Part shown: positions 50,968 through 59,632 of the stretch, one piece after another | Numbering within the stretch: the stretch's first letter is position 1 | How the letters are laid out: every line of letters begins with the position of its first letter | NCBI GenBank assembly: GCA_002104905.1 | Contig: MCFE01000548.1 | Coordinates: 1 to 59,632 of the forward strand | From: Basidiobolus meristosporus CBS 931.73 | Taxonomy: Eukaryota > Basidiobolomycota > Basidiobolomycetes > Basidiobolales > Basidiobolaceae | Direction of reading: 5' to 3' | DNA length: 59,632 nucleotides | The notes under the pieces: model-generated | Seen by the model: only the letters and a program-made list of their open reading frames with translations | Told to the model about the DNA's origin: nothing | Databases searched by the model: none | Made by a program: the position numbers and the translations under genes

Positions 50968-53179
50968 ATTACCATTGCTACACTGCTTGGAATACCCTAT
51001 ATACGACGGGTGCGCCTGCTAGTGTACGACCATCCCAGAGGGCTGATACGGACTTGGCGCACTAACGTAGACTTTGAGCCGTCTGCTCATACTGCTTTCC
51101 ATCTGGATTTGAAAATATCAAGTTGGTATGGATGCTTGCATAATATACTCTATGTCGGATCAGGCTTACAGCCAATAGAATCTATATAATATACTAGAGT
51201 CTGAGACCAATAAAGCGTTCAGTATTGGGATTGGTGGCGAGTTTGACAACATTGATACGGATAACTATTCCTAACCCTAACCTGATACGCTTCTGGATTG
51301 ATGCCTTGTTCAATCACTATAATGCATTTGCCTGATAGCTATTTCCCCGGCACCAACATCCGCGCATAGAGGTTGTGCTTGAAGGTTATTTATCATATAA
51401 GTATATGCTACAAAGGAATGAAATTTTGTAAGTCATTCGGTGATAACTGCTAGAATGTGGTTGTTGCTAATTCAGTATTGCCAGTTTTAACACTGTCTAT
51501 TGAGCAGTGTTGGAAACAATGTTGGAATATGTTGTACATTATACTGGAAGGATAAATACCAAGTCTGATACTTGTTAGGCCACTATGGAAGCTTCTGATA
51601 AAACTTTTAAGGCATTGTTTAGCTATACTGAAGCAATGATGCCACAGAAATTACTAAGACTCTACAAAATTACACATTTGCTACCAATAACTATGCACAG
51701 CAGTGTGCAATATGTTGTCAGTGTTATAAGAGCTTTGAACTTACTGGGAGAAAAGTGGGCTACATGATTGTTGCTTAATGATTGACTAATTGTAAAAGTG
51801 GTATTTTTACTCTTACATGGTCTAGGCAGGGAAGCTATATAGAATATATCTTGGAAGGTCTCAAGAACAAATGTGCAAAGTTTGGGGCTGTTTGGACAAC
51901 TTCAAAATTTCCCATGTTCTGGGTACCTGATATTTAGGTGAGAAATAAATCAAGTCCCATCATGAAATTTAGGCAAGATTGTCCAAGATTTGTAGACTAT
52001 TTTTGATAGTTGAATTGTGGCCAAAATGGCCAGTAGGTTGGGGGAACTGAGTAGAATTTCTGGACAGTCACTGGCCATATTTACTAGACAAGTCTGACTA
52101 ATTAGCATTTCCAGAATTTTAGCCAATCAGAGCCTTCCCCTTGCCCAATGGTTGATAGGGTGTAGGTGTTATAGTCAGGACCAGAAAAGGTCAAACATGC
52201 AGGGTGCTTGGAGGATGCAATCCCCTACAATTCTCCCATACTATTCAAATCCCTTTGAATTACTTTTCTTTCATCATTGGTTTTGATCACAAGGGTTGCT
52301 ACTCCTCTACCTAAGCCTAAAAACTCTAACCACATATGCCTTACTCTGCATTTTGCATTTATGCATCATCATAAATAAATATATTTTGGCCCCTTATTTG
52401 CTTCCCTACTGTTGCATCCAAGAGAAAAGTGTAATAAAACTCTTGAATGAGTTAACTGAACCCAAGTGACAACTAAGTGCAGAATCTTAGAATTGTCAAG
52501 AGTGTCAGAAATATTAGCAGAGAGGTTCTGGTCTAATATTGGTCTTATATATAGCTGAGTTGGGCTATAAAGGTAACAGAGTAGGTTTGCTATGCAGGCT
52601 AGGCTTGGTGTTCTTGAGAGTGCTAGATATGCTAAGCTTGGGTAGAAACTAGAATTGATTTGTTGAATTCTTAATTTTGTTGAGACACACACTAAACCAA
52701 AAGGTTCAGTAAACTTTATTTATACTTTTCTGATTGAGTTGCATTGGTAAGCACCAAGAGACTGGACTAATTGAAATCTGATGGGGTGTTGATAGGTGCA
52801 TAAGATAAATGAATAATTGCCTCATTAATCAGCTGATATCTTGGCAACTGCTAAGTGGTTGGATAAATCTCAGATGACTAATCACTTGGAAAGGCTTAGC
52901 AGATCAGTTGAGGATGTAATGACCACATGAAAATTGATAAGGTGTGACAGCTAAATATAGATTCTGAGAAGTGATAAAATAAACCATAACAGGGATTAGT
53001 ATGTTTGGATTAGGGAAAATCATTTAGGGTACTAGATTTTCTAATGGTGTGAAATTGGCCAAGTTTTAAATGTTGATGCACAACACCAGCACTCTTTGTA
53101 TGAAATTACTAAGTGTTTATAATCAATTTGTTGCCAAAGTGTTATCTAAGATGCTATAGTTTATAAATGTTACTATTCA
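50968..53179. other. Gene-poor AT-rich subtelomeric DNA
   Basis: 2.2 kb without a supportable gene. It includes a reversed telomere-like motif CCTAACCCTAACC (51270-51282), a 20-base sequence repeated at 54877-54896 (here 52156-52175), and TATA-like and AATAAA-like signals (52,545-52,580; 52,370-52,380) that could belong to a decayed mobile element. No reverse transcriptase, integrase or terminal repeat pair could be seen. Confidence 0.5.
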
Positions 53180-53197
53180 TTAGGGTTAGGTTTAGGG
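53180..53197 (+). repeat. Degenerate TTAGGG repeats at the inner edge of the retroelement array
   Basis: Three telomere-type units (TTAGGG, TTAGG, TTTAGGG) on the + strand, immediately followed by the 3' end of a family A element. The G-rich strand points right, as at a right-hand chromosome end. Confidence 0.85.
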
Positions 53198-53512
53198 GGG
53201 AGACAGTCACCAACAGGTAAAATCTTTATTTCAGTTGAAATAAAGAAGCCAGCGCTACTGTTGTAGCTTTGATATAAGAGTGTGTAGCTGAGGGGAACTT
53301 GTAGGTAAGTTAATAAGAAGTGATGATAGTTCTTCAGTGCTCAAGACACTGTTCAGTGGGAAGGGGGGTAGCAAGAGAGGTAAGAATGACTTGTGAACAA
53401 CATTAATGAGGGAAAGTGATAAGGATTGATATTCATCATAAAGGGAGTGTGCTGCTGCAGATATTGCTGCCAAAGGTCTGTCAAGTACTTCAGGTAGGCC
53501 AGCTTGGGTTTT
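53198..53512 (-). mobile_element. Family A LINE fragment A1, strongly 5'-truncated
   Basis: About 315 bases matching, with few differences, the last part of the family A element at 54914-57389. It holds the 3' UTR and the last codons of the RT frame (stop at 53255). Its 5' side is cut and fused, through a TTAGGG-like overlap at 53512-53517, to the 3' end of the next element. The 3' hairpin carries a G-to-A change in one arm. Confidence 0.85.
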
Positions 53513-53517
53513 TAGGG

Positions 53518-54593
53518 GAGGGAAAGTCACCAAGTTGGTGAAATCTTTATTTGAGTTAAGAACTAATCTAAGTACAAATAAAGAAGCCAATTAAGAGGTC
53601 TAGAACCTCTCTAATAAGTAATCTAATTTATGTTTTGTTTCATCTCTAATGTTTATTTCAATAAAGTAAAGCTCATCAGGGGTAAATATGAAATTCAAGG
53701 GATTTGGGGGAAGTACAAATTGTAGATGTTTCTGATCAATATAATCCAAGACTGGAACCCAGCCTGGAATTAGGTGTAGTAGGAAAGGTGTGTGGACTTG
53801 TAAGTAGCTCTGCCACATAGATCTTAGATGGTCCTGAGCCAGTAGTCTTGGTTTCTCAGCTTTTTGAAGTTTTGAAGCAAGCTCTGTTACTACAGCAGAG
53901 CCAATCAGGGTGTGCCAGCAAGAAGATTTCAGGGAGGAGTTAGATTTAAGCCATTGTTTGATGGAGGGGTTATGTGATTTCTGAAGTTTGACTAGGAAGG
54001 AAGCACAGAGATAGACCATTTGGATTTGGTATGGGTAGAACCCAAAGGCTCCATTAGTTGCATGGATATAGGGAGATACTGGAAGATAAGGTACCAAGGA
54101 TCTGATACACTGATGGAGAAATTTATCCAGGCAGTGAAGTTCTCTAGAGGTTAGGGGTATAATGTGGAGACCAAATTCAAGTACTGGCAGTATATACTGC
54201 TTCAGAAGTATAGGGATCTTTTGAATTGGAGTGTCTGGAGTGACTACTACCAGAAGCTTTTTGATAGCCTGTTGGGCAAGACGGATCCTATTATTCAGGT
54301 GGAGCTTTGAGTCAATCCCATGTTGACAAAATGGCAGACCTAGATATATTGCAGTTTGTTGTGGCAGAATGGTAGTGTTCTGTATAGTTGTAGTGCACCC
54401 AATTGGGACTGTCTTGGAAATTGAGAGTGAGAGGTTGTTGGCAGCCAAGTACTTCTCAATGATGGCAGTGTCTGCTATGGGATTAGGAGTAGCAATCTTG
54501 ATATCATCTGCATAGAGAGTAAGTAGTGGATAGGGAGAGTCTGGTGAGGGGCCTTTTGGAAATAAAGGAAAGTTGTGTAGGAATATCACAAAA
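53518..54593 (-). mobile_element. Family B LINE copy B1, 5'-truncated
   Basis: About 1.08 kb, nearly identical to 58439-59610. 3' UTR at 53518-53599, then the C-terminal part of an RT frame (53600 to about 54593). The coding part begins just before the catalytic motif C (LYADDIKIA) and includes the thumb and C-terminal region (ILPVLEFGLHIIPLTSREL). Truncation removes endonuclease and RT motifs A and B, so the copy cannot be autonomous. The coordinate of the 5' break is where B1 and B2 stop matching (after 'aatatcacaaa'). Confidence 0.9.
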
Positions 54594-54902
54594 ATACTAG
54601 GGAAGTAGAAAATAAGGGAATGAGCACATCTGTCAGTGGGTGTCACTGTCACCCCACTACAGCACGGTAACCATACCCCAACAGGTTTTAAGGATACCCA
54701 CTTGCTACATTTACTAGTGTCTAGCGGAAGTTATCAATCATCAGCCATGTGGTAATAAAGTGCTTTTATTTTTCATCATGATAGTTTTACATGAGTCCTT
54801 AACACACTTTCATAGTGTGCAGTAACCACACCCCAACAGGTTTTAAGGATACCCACTTGCTACATTTACTTGTGTCTAGGGTGTAGGTGTTATAGTAAAG
54901 GC
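54594..54902. other. Unique spacer with a 58-bp direct repeat pair
   Basis: About 310 bases between B1 and A2 that match neither family. Two copies of a 58-base sequence (54667-54724 and 54822-54879) differ at two positions. The spacer ends with a 20-base sequence also found at 52156-52175, then TAGGG-TTAGGG. Either a piece of another terminal element or subtelomeric repeat DNA. Confidence 0.7.
54667..54879 (+). repeat. 58-bp direct repeats, 155 bases start to start
   Basis: Copies at 54667-54724 and 54822-54879, beginning 'gtaacca' and ending 'gtgtctag', 56 of 58 bases identical by eye. Confidence 0.85.
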
Positions 54903-54913
54903 TAGGGTTAGGG
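54903..54913 (+). repeat. Telomeric repeat at the 3' junction of element A2
   Basis: TAGGG-TTAGGG directly joined to the 3' terminus (GGGAGACAG on the + strand) of the family A element. Confidence 0.8.
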
Positions 54914-57389
54914 GGGAGACAGTCACCAACAGGTGAAATCTTTATTTCAGTTGAAACAAAGAAGCCAGCGCTACTGTTGTAGCTTTGATACAAGAGTGTG
55001 TAGCTGAGGGGAATTTGTAGGTAAGTTAATAAGAAGTGATGATAGTTCTTCAGTGCTCAAGACACTGTTCAGTGGAAAGGGGGGTAGCAAGAGAGGTAAG
55101 AATGACTTGTGAACAACATTAATGAGGGGAATGTGATAAGGATTGATATTCATCATAAAGGGAGTGTGCTGCTGCAGATATTGCTGCCAAAGGTCTGTCA
55201 AGTACTTCAGGTAGGCCAGCTTGGGTTTTTCTGACTGCAGAATATAGTGTGCAAACTTCTTGACTTCAGGATCTCCAAGTATAGTTCTCCAGCAGGAGCC
55301 AGGTGTTGTGTGGTGTGTTCTCTTCCAGGCCTTTATCAGCGGGTTGTTGCAGTTGTGAAGTCTGAGGTATAATCTGGTTCTAAGGTAGAGAAGTCGTATC
55401 TTATAGTGCATAAACCCAAAAGCACCAAGAATAGCATGTCTGTAGGGGCATTCAGGCAAATGAGGCACCAAGGAGGTAATGCACCATACTGCAAACTTGT
55501 CAGCTTAGTGCAGTCTCTAGAAGTAAGAGAGAGAAGTGGTAAGCCAAATTCCAGGACAGGGAAGACAAACTGCTTGAGTAGAAGGAGGCAGCTGGGAGCT
55601 GAAGTTGTAGGAGGAGTAACAGCCAGTAGCTTGTGGAGTGCTTGTCTTGCCAGGATAATTCTCTTCTTCAGGTGTGCTCCAGAGTCTAGTCCAGTAGGAA
55701 GGAAAGGAAAGCCAAGATATGTAGCAGAAACCTGAGCAGGTAGAGTGGAGTTCTCCAAGCTGATGGGAGAGCCCAAAGGTACTGTCTTTGCAATGGAAAG
55801 CTGGAGATTATTCTTCTGCAGATACTGGTGGATGGCCTGGGAGTCTTGTTGCACATTGGAGGAGGATATTCTGATGTCATCAGGAAAGAGAGTAACCAGG
55901 CAGTCAGCTGAGAGTCTTGGGAGGTCATTCAGGAAGATGGCAAGCAGTATAGGACCAAGCACAGAGCCTTGAACCACTCCATTAGGAACTGAGAACACAG
56001 CTGATTGCTCACTTGGGTGAAGAATTCTTGCTTGTGGATCCAGAAACAGAGACCTGACAAGGAGGGTGAGAGATGTACTGGAGAAGCATTGCAACTTGGA
56101 CCAAAGCAGATTTCTGTCAACTGAATCAAAGGCCTTAGTAGTATCAAACAGAATAGAGGGATACTTGCACTGGAGAGAGTGATCTTGGCTAAGTATGACT
56201 GCATATTCCAAGGAGAGGCCAGGAACAAAGCCAAACTGCACAGGATGAAACTTGAGGGAGTCAGAGTAGAGCTCCTGAGCAAGCAGAAGCTCAAACACCT
56301 TTCTGCAGGTGGGCAGCAGAGATATTGGCCTGTAGGAGCTAGGATCCAGGTGCTTTCCTTTACCCTTGTACAGTGGCAGAACATTTGCAAAGGACCATTC
56401 TTCAGGAGTAGAAAGCTGGGCTGAGCATTGCTGAAACAGTGGAAGCAGAAGTGCAGACATGGCCTTGGTACTAGTCTTCAAAAGCTCATAGGAGATTGTG
56501 TCCACACCTGGAGCAGTAGAGTTGGGAAGCCTCTTGACCACATTATGGATTCTCCTTTGATCAAGTGCAAGTGGGATGGGCAGAGTCTTGAAGTCAGGAT
56601 GAAAGCCAGGAGTTGAGTACTGCTTTGTAGAGAAGAAGATGTTAGCCAGCTGTTCTGTTGAGGGTAACTTCCTGGAAGAGGGCCTCATTGCCCTGTAGAG
56701 TCTTGATACTGTTCTTGTTATAGAGTTGGAAGATTGCAGAGGCAAAGAACTCATAATATGATCCCAGAGCTGAGTATGCAGAGTGTGGTGAATTGCCTTG
56801 GAGTGGTGTATGGCTGTCAGGAGGAGTTTCTCTGTTTTTGGGTTAGGGAAACTCAGGTAGGTTTGTTGCAGGGCTGAAACAATGGATTCCCATTTTCTTG
56901 AGGTAACAGCAGTAGTCTTGCATGGCAGTGAGAGGGAGGCAGACACAAGAATCAGATGCTTCACAAAGAGCCATGCATAGTTGAGATCATCTGGCAGAGA
57001 AAGTAGCAAGCTGGCAAGCTTCAAGTAGTTCCCAAAGTCTTTCTTCTGATTCTTGGTAGCTTTGTGGGTGAGCACAGTACGTTTTGGCAGCTTCTTCTTC
57101 ACAACTGGTTGCATAGAAAGGGACCAGGCTGGGTGGTCAGAGGCTCTCAAGGATCCTAGCTCAGCTCCAGAGAATTGCTTAACTTCATTCACAAAGTAGA
57201 GGGCAGCAGCAGAAGGGCAGATCCAGTCAACACATCTTTTCTCAGATTGAGCACCTAGTGCTAGCAGATGGCTTTCTCTCAGGAAGTTCAGTAGGAATGT
57301 AGACCTTGGCTTCATTCTTGCAGTCAGAGTAGTCTTGTTCTCAGGATGGGGAATGTTGAGATCTCCAAGCAAGATAACAGGTGTTGATA
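54914..57389 (-). mobile_element. Family A LINE copy A2, longest RT-bearing element
   Basis: 2.48 kb non-LTR retroelement on the minus strand. 3' UTR of 57 bases (54914-54970) with hairpin 54923-54936 and AATAAA-like box. The rest is an apurinic-endonuclease plus reverse-transcriptase frame that is cut at its 5' side within the endonuclease domain (the GDLN motif is next to the break) at a TAGGG-TTAGGG junction. So the 5' truncation is flush with telomeric repeats belonging to the next element. Confidence 0.93.
54971..57389 (-). pseudogene. Family A endonuclease/reverse transcriptase, truncated and frameshifted
   Basis: About 800 codons in two frames. From the 5' side: end of the AP-type endonuclease (ILLGDLNIPH, about 57,365), a linker, then RT domains: GVDTISYELLK and LPLYKGKGKHLDPSSYRPISLL (motif 2a/3), motif A LFDTTKAFDSVDR (about 56,120), motif B NGVVQGSVLGPILL (about 55,970), motif C LFPDDIRIS (about 55,880), then thumb. 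Near 55,490 the frame shifts by one base, and the C-terminal 166 codons continue in another frame to the stop at 54971. Motif C has proline where alanine is usual (F/Y-A-D-D). Truncation, frameshift and the motif change make this a dead copy. Role of the intact family: target-primed reverse transcription. Confidence 0.9.
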
Positions 57390-57400
57390 TAGGGTTAGGG
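57390..57400 (+). repeat. Telomeric repeat between elements A2 and C
   Basis: TAGGG-TTAGGG on the + strand, between the truncated 5' side of A2 and the 3' terminus of element C. Confidence 0.8.
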
Positions 57401-58417
57401 GAGGGAAAGTCACCAAAGTAGGTGAAATCTTTATTTGATTTCAGACAAGTCTAACTACAAATAAAGAAGCCAGCTGGGAATAGAAGATTCCCAAGGTAAA
57501 CACTAAGTTGAATATGAATAAATCTAAGCTAAAGTTAAGGCAGTATCCCAGAGTACACTGGAGTTCAGGTTCATGGGGGAGTGAAGTAGATAAGCTTGAG
57601 AGATATAATAATCTTTTAAGAAGTGGGTAACAGCAGGCGAAGGGGAGTTATTGATAAGTGAAGTGAATCTTGAGAGCAGAGATTCCTCTAATGAGAAGGT
57701 CTTGTAAACTGGAGAATCAGGAAACTCTTTAAAGGCATGGTCAGTAGGTTCCCAGTAAAACTGGTCAGAGACATTTTGAGAGAACTCTTTGGCAATACTT
57801 TTGTCAAGTACTACCTCCAGAGTGTGATTGTTGATAAATCTCATGTTAACAATCTTGGATAAATTGTAACCTTGTTGCTTGAGATACATCCTATGCTCAG
57901 ATATAGGAATGAACTCAACATTGGCAAAGTAGCAGACAGCCCAGTCAGTAGCAGGAGGCAGATCAGAAGTAGAAGGAAACTTTCTTTTAGTCTTGGGAGG
58001 AGCAGCAGGATGTCTTGAGGAAGCAGGAACAGACTTTTTGACAGCTTCAGAGTAGGAAGAGTGAGCAGGAGCAGATAATTCTTGGGGAGTCTTGTTGGCA
58101 GGAAGAGTTGGCACAGGGACAATTGATTCTTGCAGATCAGAGAAGGCAGAAAACAGCTTGTGAACTTGCTTCTTGAGTAGAGCATTTTCAGCTTCAACAA
58201 GTGCAAGCCTTTCCTCCAGGAAAGAAATCTGAAGGGAATGGAGTGAAGGCATAAGAAATAAGAAGAAGAGGGTAGGATGGGGTGGGTGGGTGGGAAAATT
58301 AGCAGGAAGAAGAGAAGGAAGGAGCAAAAATTCCAGAAGTCAGAATTTATAGATGGATGGACAAGGGTAGATGGATGGATTATTCCTGGGTTAGGAAAAC
58401 TAGCAGGGAGAAGAGAA
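57401..58417 (-). mobile_element. Element C, ORF1-only telomeric LINE relative
   Basis: About 1.0 kb bounded by TTAGGG repeats at both sides. 3' UTR 57401-57523 starts (on the + strand) GAGGGAAAGTCACC, as in family B, with hairpin 57410-57425 and the ATCTTTATTT box shared by all families. One gene (57524-58252) is followed directly by the 3' UTR, with no RT. About 165 bases of 5' UTR contain an imperfect 24-base direct repeat (about 58298-58321 and 58396-58419). Because the gene is intact and both ends meet telomeric repeats, this may be a complete non-autonomous element rather than a fragment. Confidence 0.8.
57524..58252 (-). CDS. ORF1-like coiled-coil protein of element C
   Basis: 242 residues from the first ATG (58252); the frame is open further upstream but only from a TTG. 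Residues about 6-40 form a leucine-zipper-like coiled coil (FLEERLALVEAENALLKKQ), followed by a Pro/Ser/Lys-rich linker (about 45-105), then a compact domain (about 110-185) with WAVCYFANVEFIPISEHR and LSKIVNMRFINNHTLEVVL. Coiled coil plus a small alpha/beta domain is the plan of LINE ORF1 proteins, which trimerise and bind element RNA. An RRM-like fold for the last domain is my inference. No zinc knuckle is seen. Intact frame with a normal stop, unlike the RT copy beside it. Confidence 0.7.
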   Translation of the reverse strand: MPSLHSLQISFLEERLALVEAENALLKKQVHKLFSAFSDLQESIVPVPTLPANKTPQELSAPAHSSYSEAVKKSVPASSRHPAAPPKTKRKFPSTSDLPPATDWAVCYFANVEFIPISEHRMYLKQQGYNLSKIVNMRFINNHTLEVVLDKSIAKEFSQNVSDQFYWEPTDHAFKEFPDSPVYKTFSLEESLLSRFTSLINNSPSPAVTHFLKDYYISQAYLLHSPMNLNSSVLWDTALTLA

Positions 58418-58438
58418 GGGTTAGGGTTAGGGTTAGGG
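58418..58438 (+). repeat. Three and a half TTAGGG repeats between elements C and B2
   Basis: GGG followed by three perfect TTAGGG units, then the 3' terminus of element B2. The longest perfect telomeric run in the window. Confidence 0.95.
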
Positions 58439-59632
58439 GAGGGAAAGTCACCAAGTTGGTGAAATCTTTATTTGAGTTGAGAACTAATCTAAGTACAAAT
58501 AAAGAAGCCAATTAAGAGGTCTAGAACCTCTCTAATAAGTAATCTAATTTATGTTTTGTTTCATCTCTAATGTTTGTTTCAATAAAGTGAAGCTCATCAG
58601 AGGTAAATATAAAATTCAGGGGTTTTGGGGGAAGTACAAATTGTAGATGTTTCTGATCAATATAATCCAAGACTGGAACCCAGCCTGGAATTAGGTGTAG
58701 TAGGAAAGGTGTGTGGACTTGTAAGTAGCTCTGCCACATAGATCTTAGATGGTCCTGAGCCAGTAGTCTTGGTTTCTCAGCTTTTTGAAGTTTTGAAGCA
58801 AGCTCTGTTACTACAGCAGAGCCAACCAGGGTGTGCCAGCAAGAAGATTTCAGGGAGGAGTTAGATTGAAGCCATTGTTTGATGGAGGGGTTATGTGATT
58901 TCTGAAGTTTGACTAGGAAGGAAGCACGGAGATAGATCATTCGGATTTGGTATGGGTAGAACCCAAAAACTCCATTAGTTGCATGGATATAGGGAGATAC
59001 TGGAAGATAAGGTACCAAGGATCTGATACACTGATGGAGAAATTTATCCAGGCGGTGAAGTTCTCTGGAGGTTAGGGGTATAATGTGGAGACCAAATTCA
59101 AGTACCGGCAGTACATACTGCTTCAGAAGTATAGGGATCTTTTGAATTGGAGTGTCTGGAGTGACTACTACCAGAAGCTTTTTGAGAGCCTGTTGGGCAA
59201 GATGGATCCTATTATTCAGGTGGAGCTTTGAGTCAATCCCATGTTGACAAAACGGCAGACCTAGATATATTGCAGTTTGTTGTGGCAGAAAGCTAGTGTT
59301 CTGTATAGTTGTAGTGCACCCAATTGGGACTGTCTTGGAAATTGAGAGTGAGAGGTTGTTGGCAGCCAAGTACTTCTCAATGATGGCAGTGTCTGCTATG
59401 GGATTAGGAGTAGCAATCTTGATATCATCTGCATAGAGAGTTAGTAGTGGATAGGGAGAGTCTGGTGAGGGGCCTTTTGGAAATAAAGGAAAGTTGTGTA
59501 GGAATATCACAAATAGTAAGGGACCTAGTACAGATCCTTGGACTACTCCATTTGGAACCTCATAAGTCTCTGATGTACAACTTGGATGCAAAATTTTGGC
59601 TGAGTTCTCACAAAATAGAGAACGTACAAGAA
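58439..59632 (-). mobile_element. Family B LINE copy B2, continues past the right edge
   Basis: 3' UTR 58439-58520 with the perfect palindromic hairpin TCACCAA-G-TTGGTGA (58448-58462) and AATAAA-like box. Upstream is an open RT frame to the window end. It is nearly identical to B1 over about 1.07 kb and then extends further toward its own 5' side. Confidence 0.93.
58521..59632 (-). CDS. Family B reverse transcriptase, C-terminal part, open at the window edge
   Basis: An uninterrupted frame of 370 codons to the edge. It contains RT motif B (NGVVQGSVLGPLLFVIFLHN, about 59,540), motif C LYADDIKIATP with the canonical YADD (about 59,430), motif D/E, the thumb (LPVLEFGLHIIPLTSREL) and a C-terminal domain ending LDYLLERF. 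Unlike the family A copy, the active site is intact. Motif A and the endonuclease should lie beyond the window if the element is full length. Confidence 0.9.
   Translation of the reverse strand, partial: LVRSLFCENSAKILHPSCTSETYEVPNGVVQGSVLGPLLFVIFLHNFPLFPKGPSPDSPYPLLTLYADDIKIATPNPIADTAIIEKYLAANNLSLSISKTVPIGCTTTIQNTSFLPQQTAIYLGLPFCQHGIDSKLHLNNRIHLAQQALKKLLVVVTPDTPIQKIPILLKQYVLPVLEFGLHIIPLTSRELHRLDKFLHQCIRSLVPYLPVSPYIHATNGVFGFYPYQIRMIYLRASFLVKLQKSHNPSIKQWLQSNSSLKSSCWHTLVGSAVVTELASKLQKAEKPRLLAQDHLRSMWQSYLQVHTPFLLHLIPGWVPVLDYIDQKHLQFVLPPKPLNFIFTSDELHFIETNIRDETKHKLDYLLERF

Noticed and set aside
51585-51767. 60-codon frame in the subtelomere
   Set aside because: Isolated, short, AT-driven composition; no match to element families in the array.
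52369-52790. Possible LTR with TATA box and poly(A) signal
   Set aside because: No second copy, no TG..CA ends that I can pair, and no internal coding region in the window.

Overview
The window reads as the end of a fungal chromosome. The evidence is two chitin-era cell-wall genes typical of fungi (beta-1,3-glucan synthases), a WOPR (Gti1/Pac2) regulator found only in fungi, short introns of about 45-80 bases with GT..AG ends in almost every gene, and TTAGGG telomere-type repeats near the right edge. Several genes (PHF14-like, ARMC7-like, EIPR1-like, short THOC5-like) are ones I associate with animals and with early-diverging fungi rather than with yeasts, so a non-Dikarya fungus is my best guess. 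I cannot name the species.

Layout. 1-50,900 is ordinary, gene-dense chromosome: a SAP-like nuclear protein (cut by the left edge); a Tic20/DUF4870-like membrane protein; an intronless FKS glucan synthase; a trihelix/Myb-like protein; a second FKS glucan synthase facing the first; a DHX33/Dhr2-like DEAH helicase; eIF2B epsilon; a GT4 glycosyltransferase; an ELO fatty-acid elongase; a lysine-methyltransferase-like protein; a WOPR regulator; a secreted repeat-bearing cysteine-rich protein; ARMC7-like; EIPR1-like WD40; a Doa4/USP8-like deubiquitinase; THOC5-like; Scn1/TatD-like; PHF14-like; MCM3; and a seven-transmembrane protein. Most are unrelated housekeeping genes in mixed orientation, several in divergent pairs sharing a short promoter region. 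The two FKS genes belong together: they lie in inverted orientation and share tracts of almost identical DNA inside otherwise diverged coding sequence, which points to gene conversion.

50,900-53,180 is AT-rich and gene-poor subtelomeric DNA. 53,180 to the right edge is the most interesting part: a head-to-tail array of non-LTR (LINE-type) retroelements. All have their 3' ends toward the chromosome interior, and each 3' end is joined to a short run of TTAGGG repeats on the + strand. That is the geometry expected if element RNA is reverse transcribed directly from the G-rich 3' end of a telomere. Two RT-encoding families (called A and B here) are present as 5'-truncated copies. Between them lies a third element, C, of about 1 kb, bounded by telomeric repeats on both sides. 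It carries only a coiled-coil ORF1-like gene and no reverse transcriptase, an arrangement like the gag-only HeT-A of Drosophila telomeres. All families share a 3'-terminal hairpin next to the telomeric junction.
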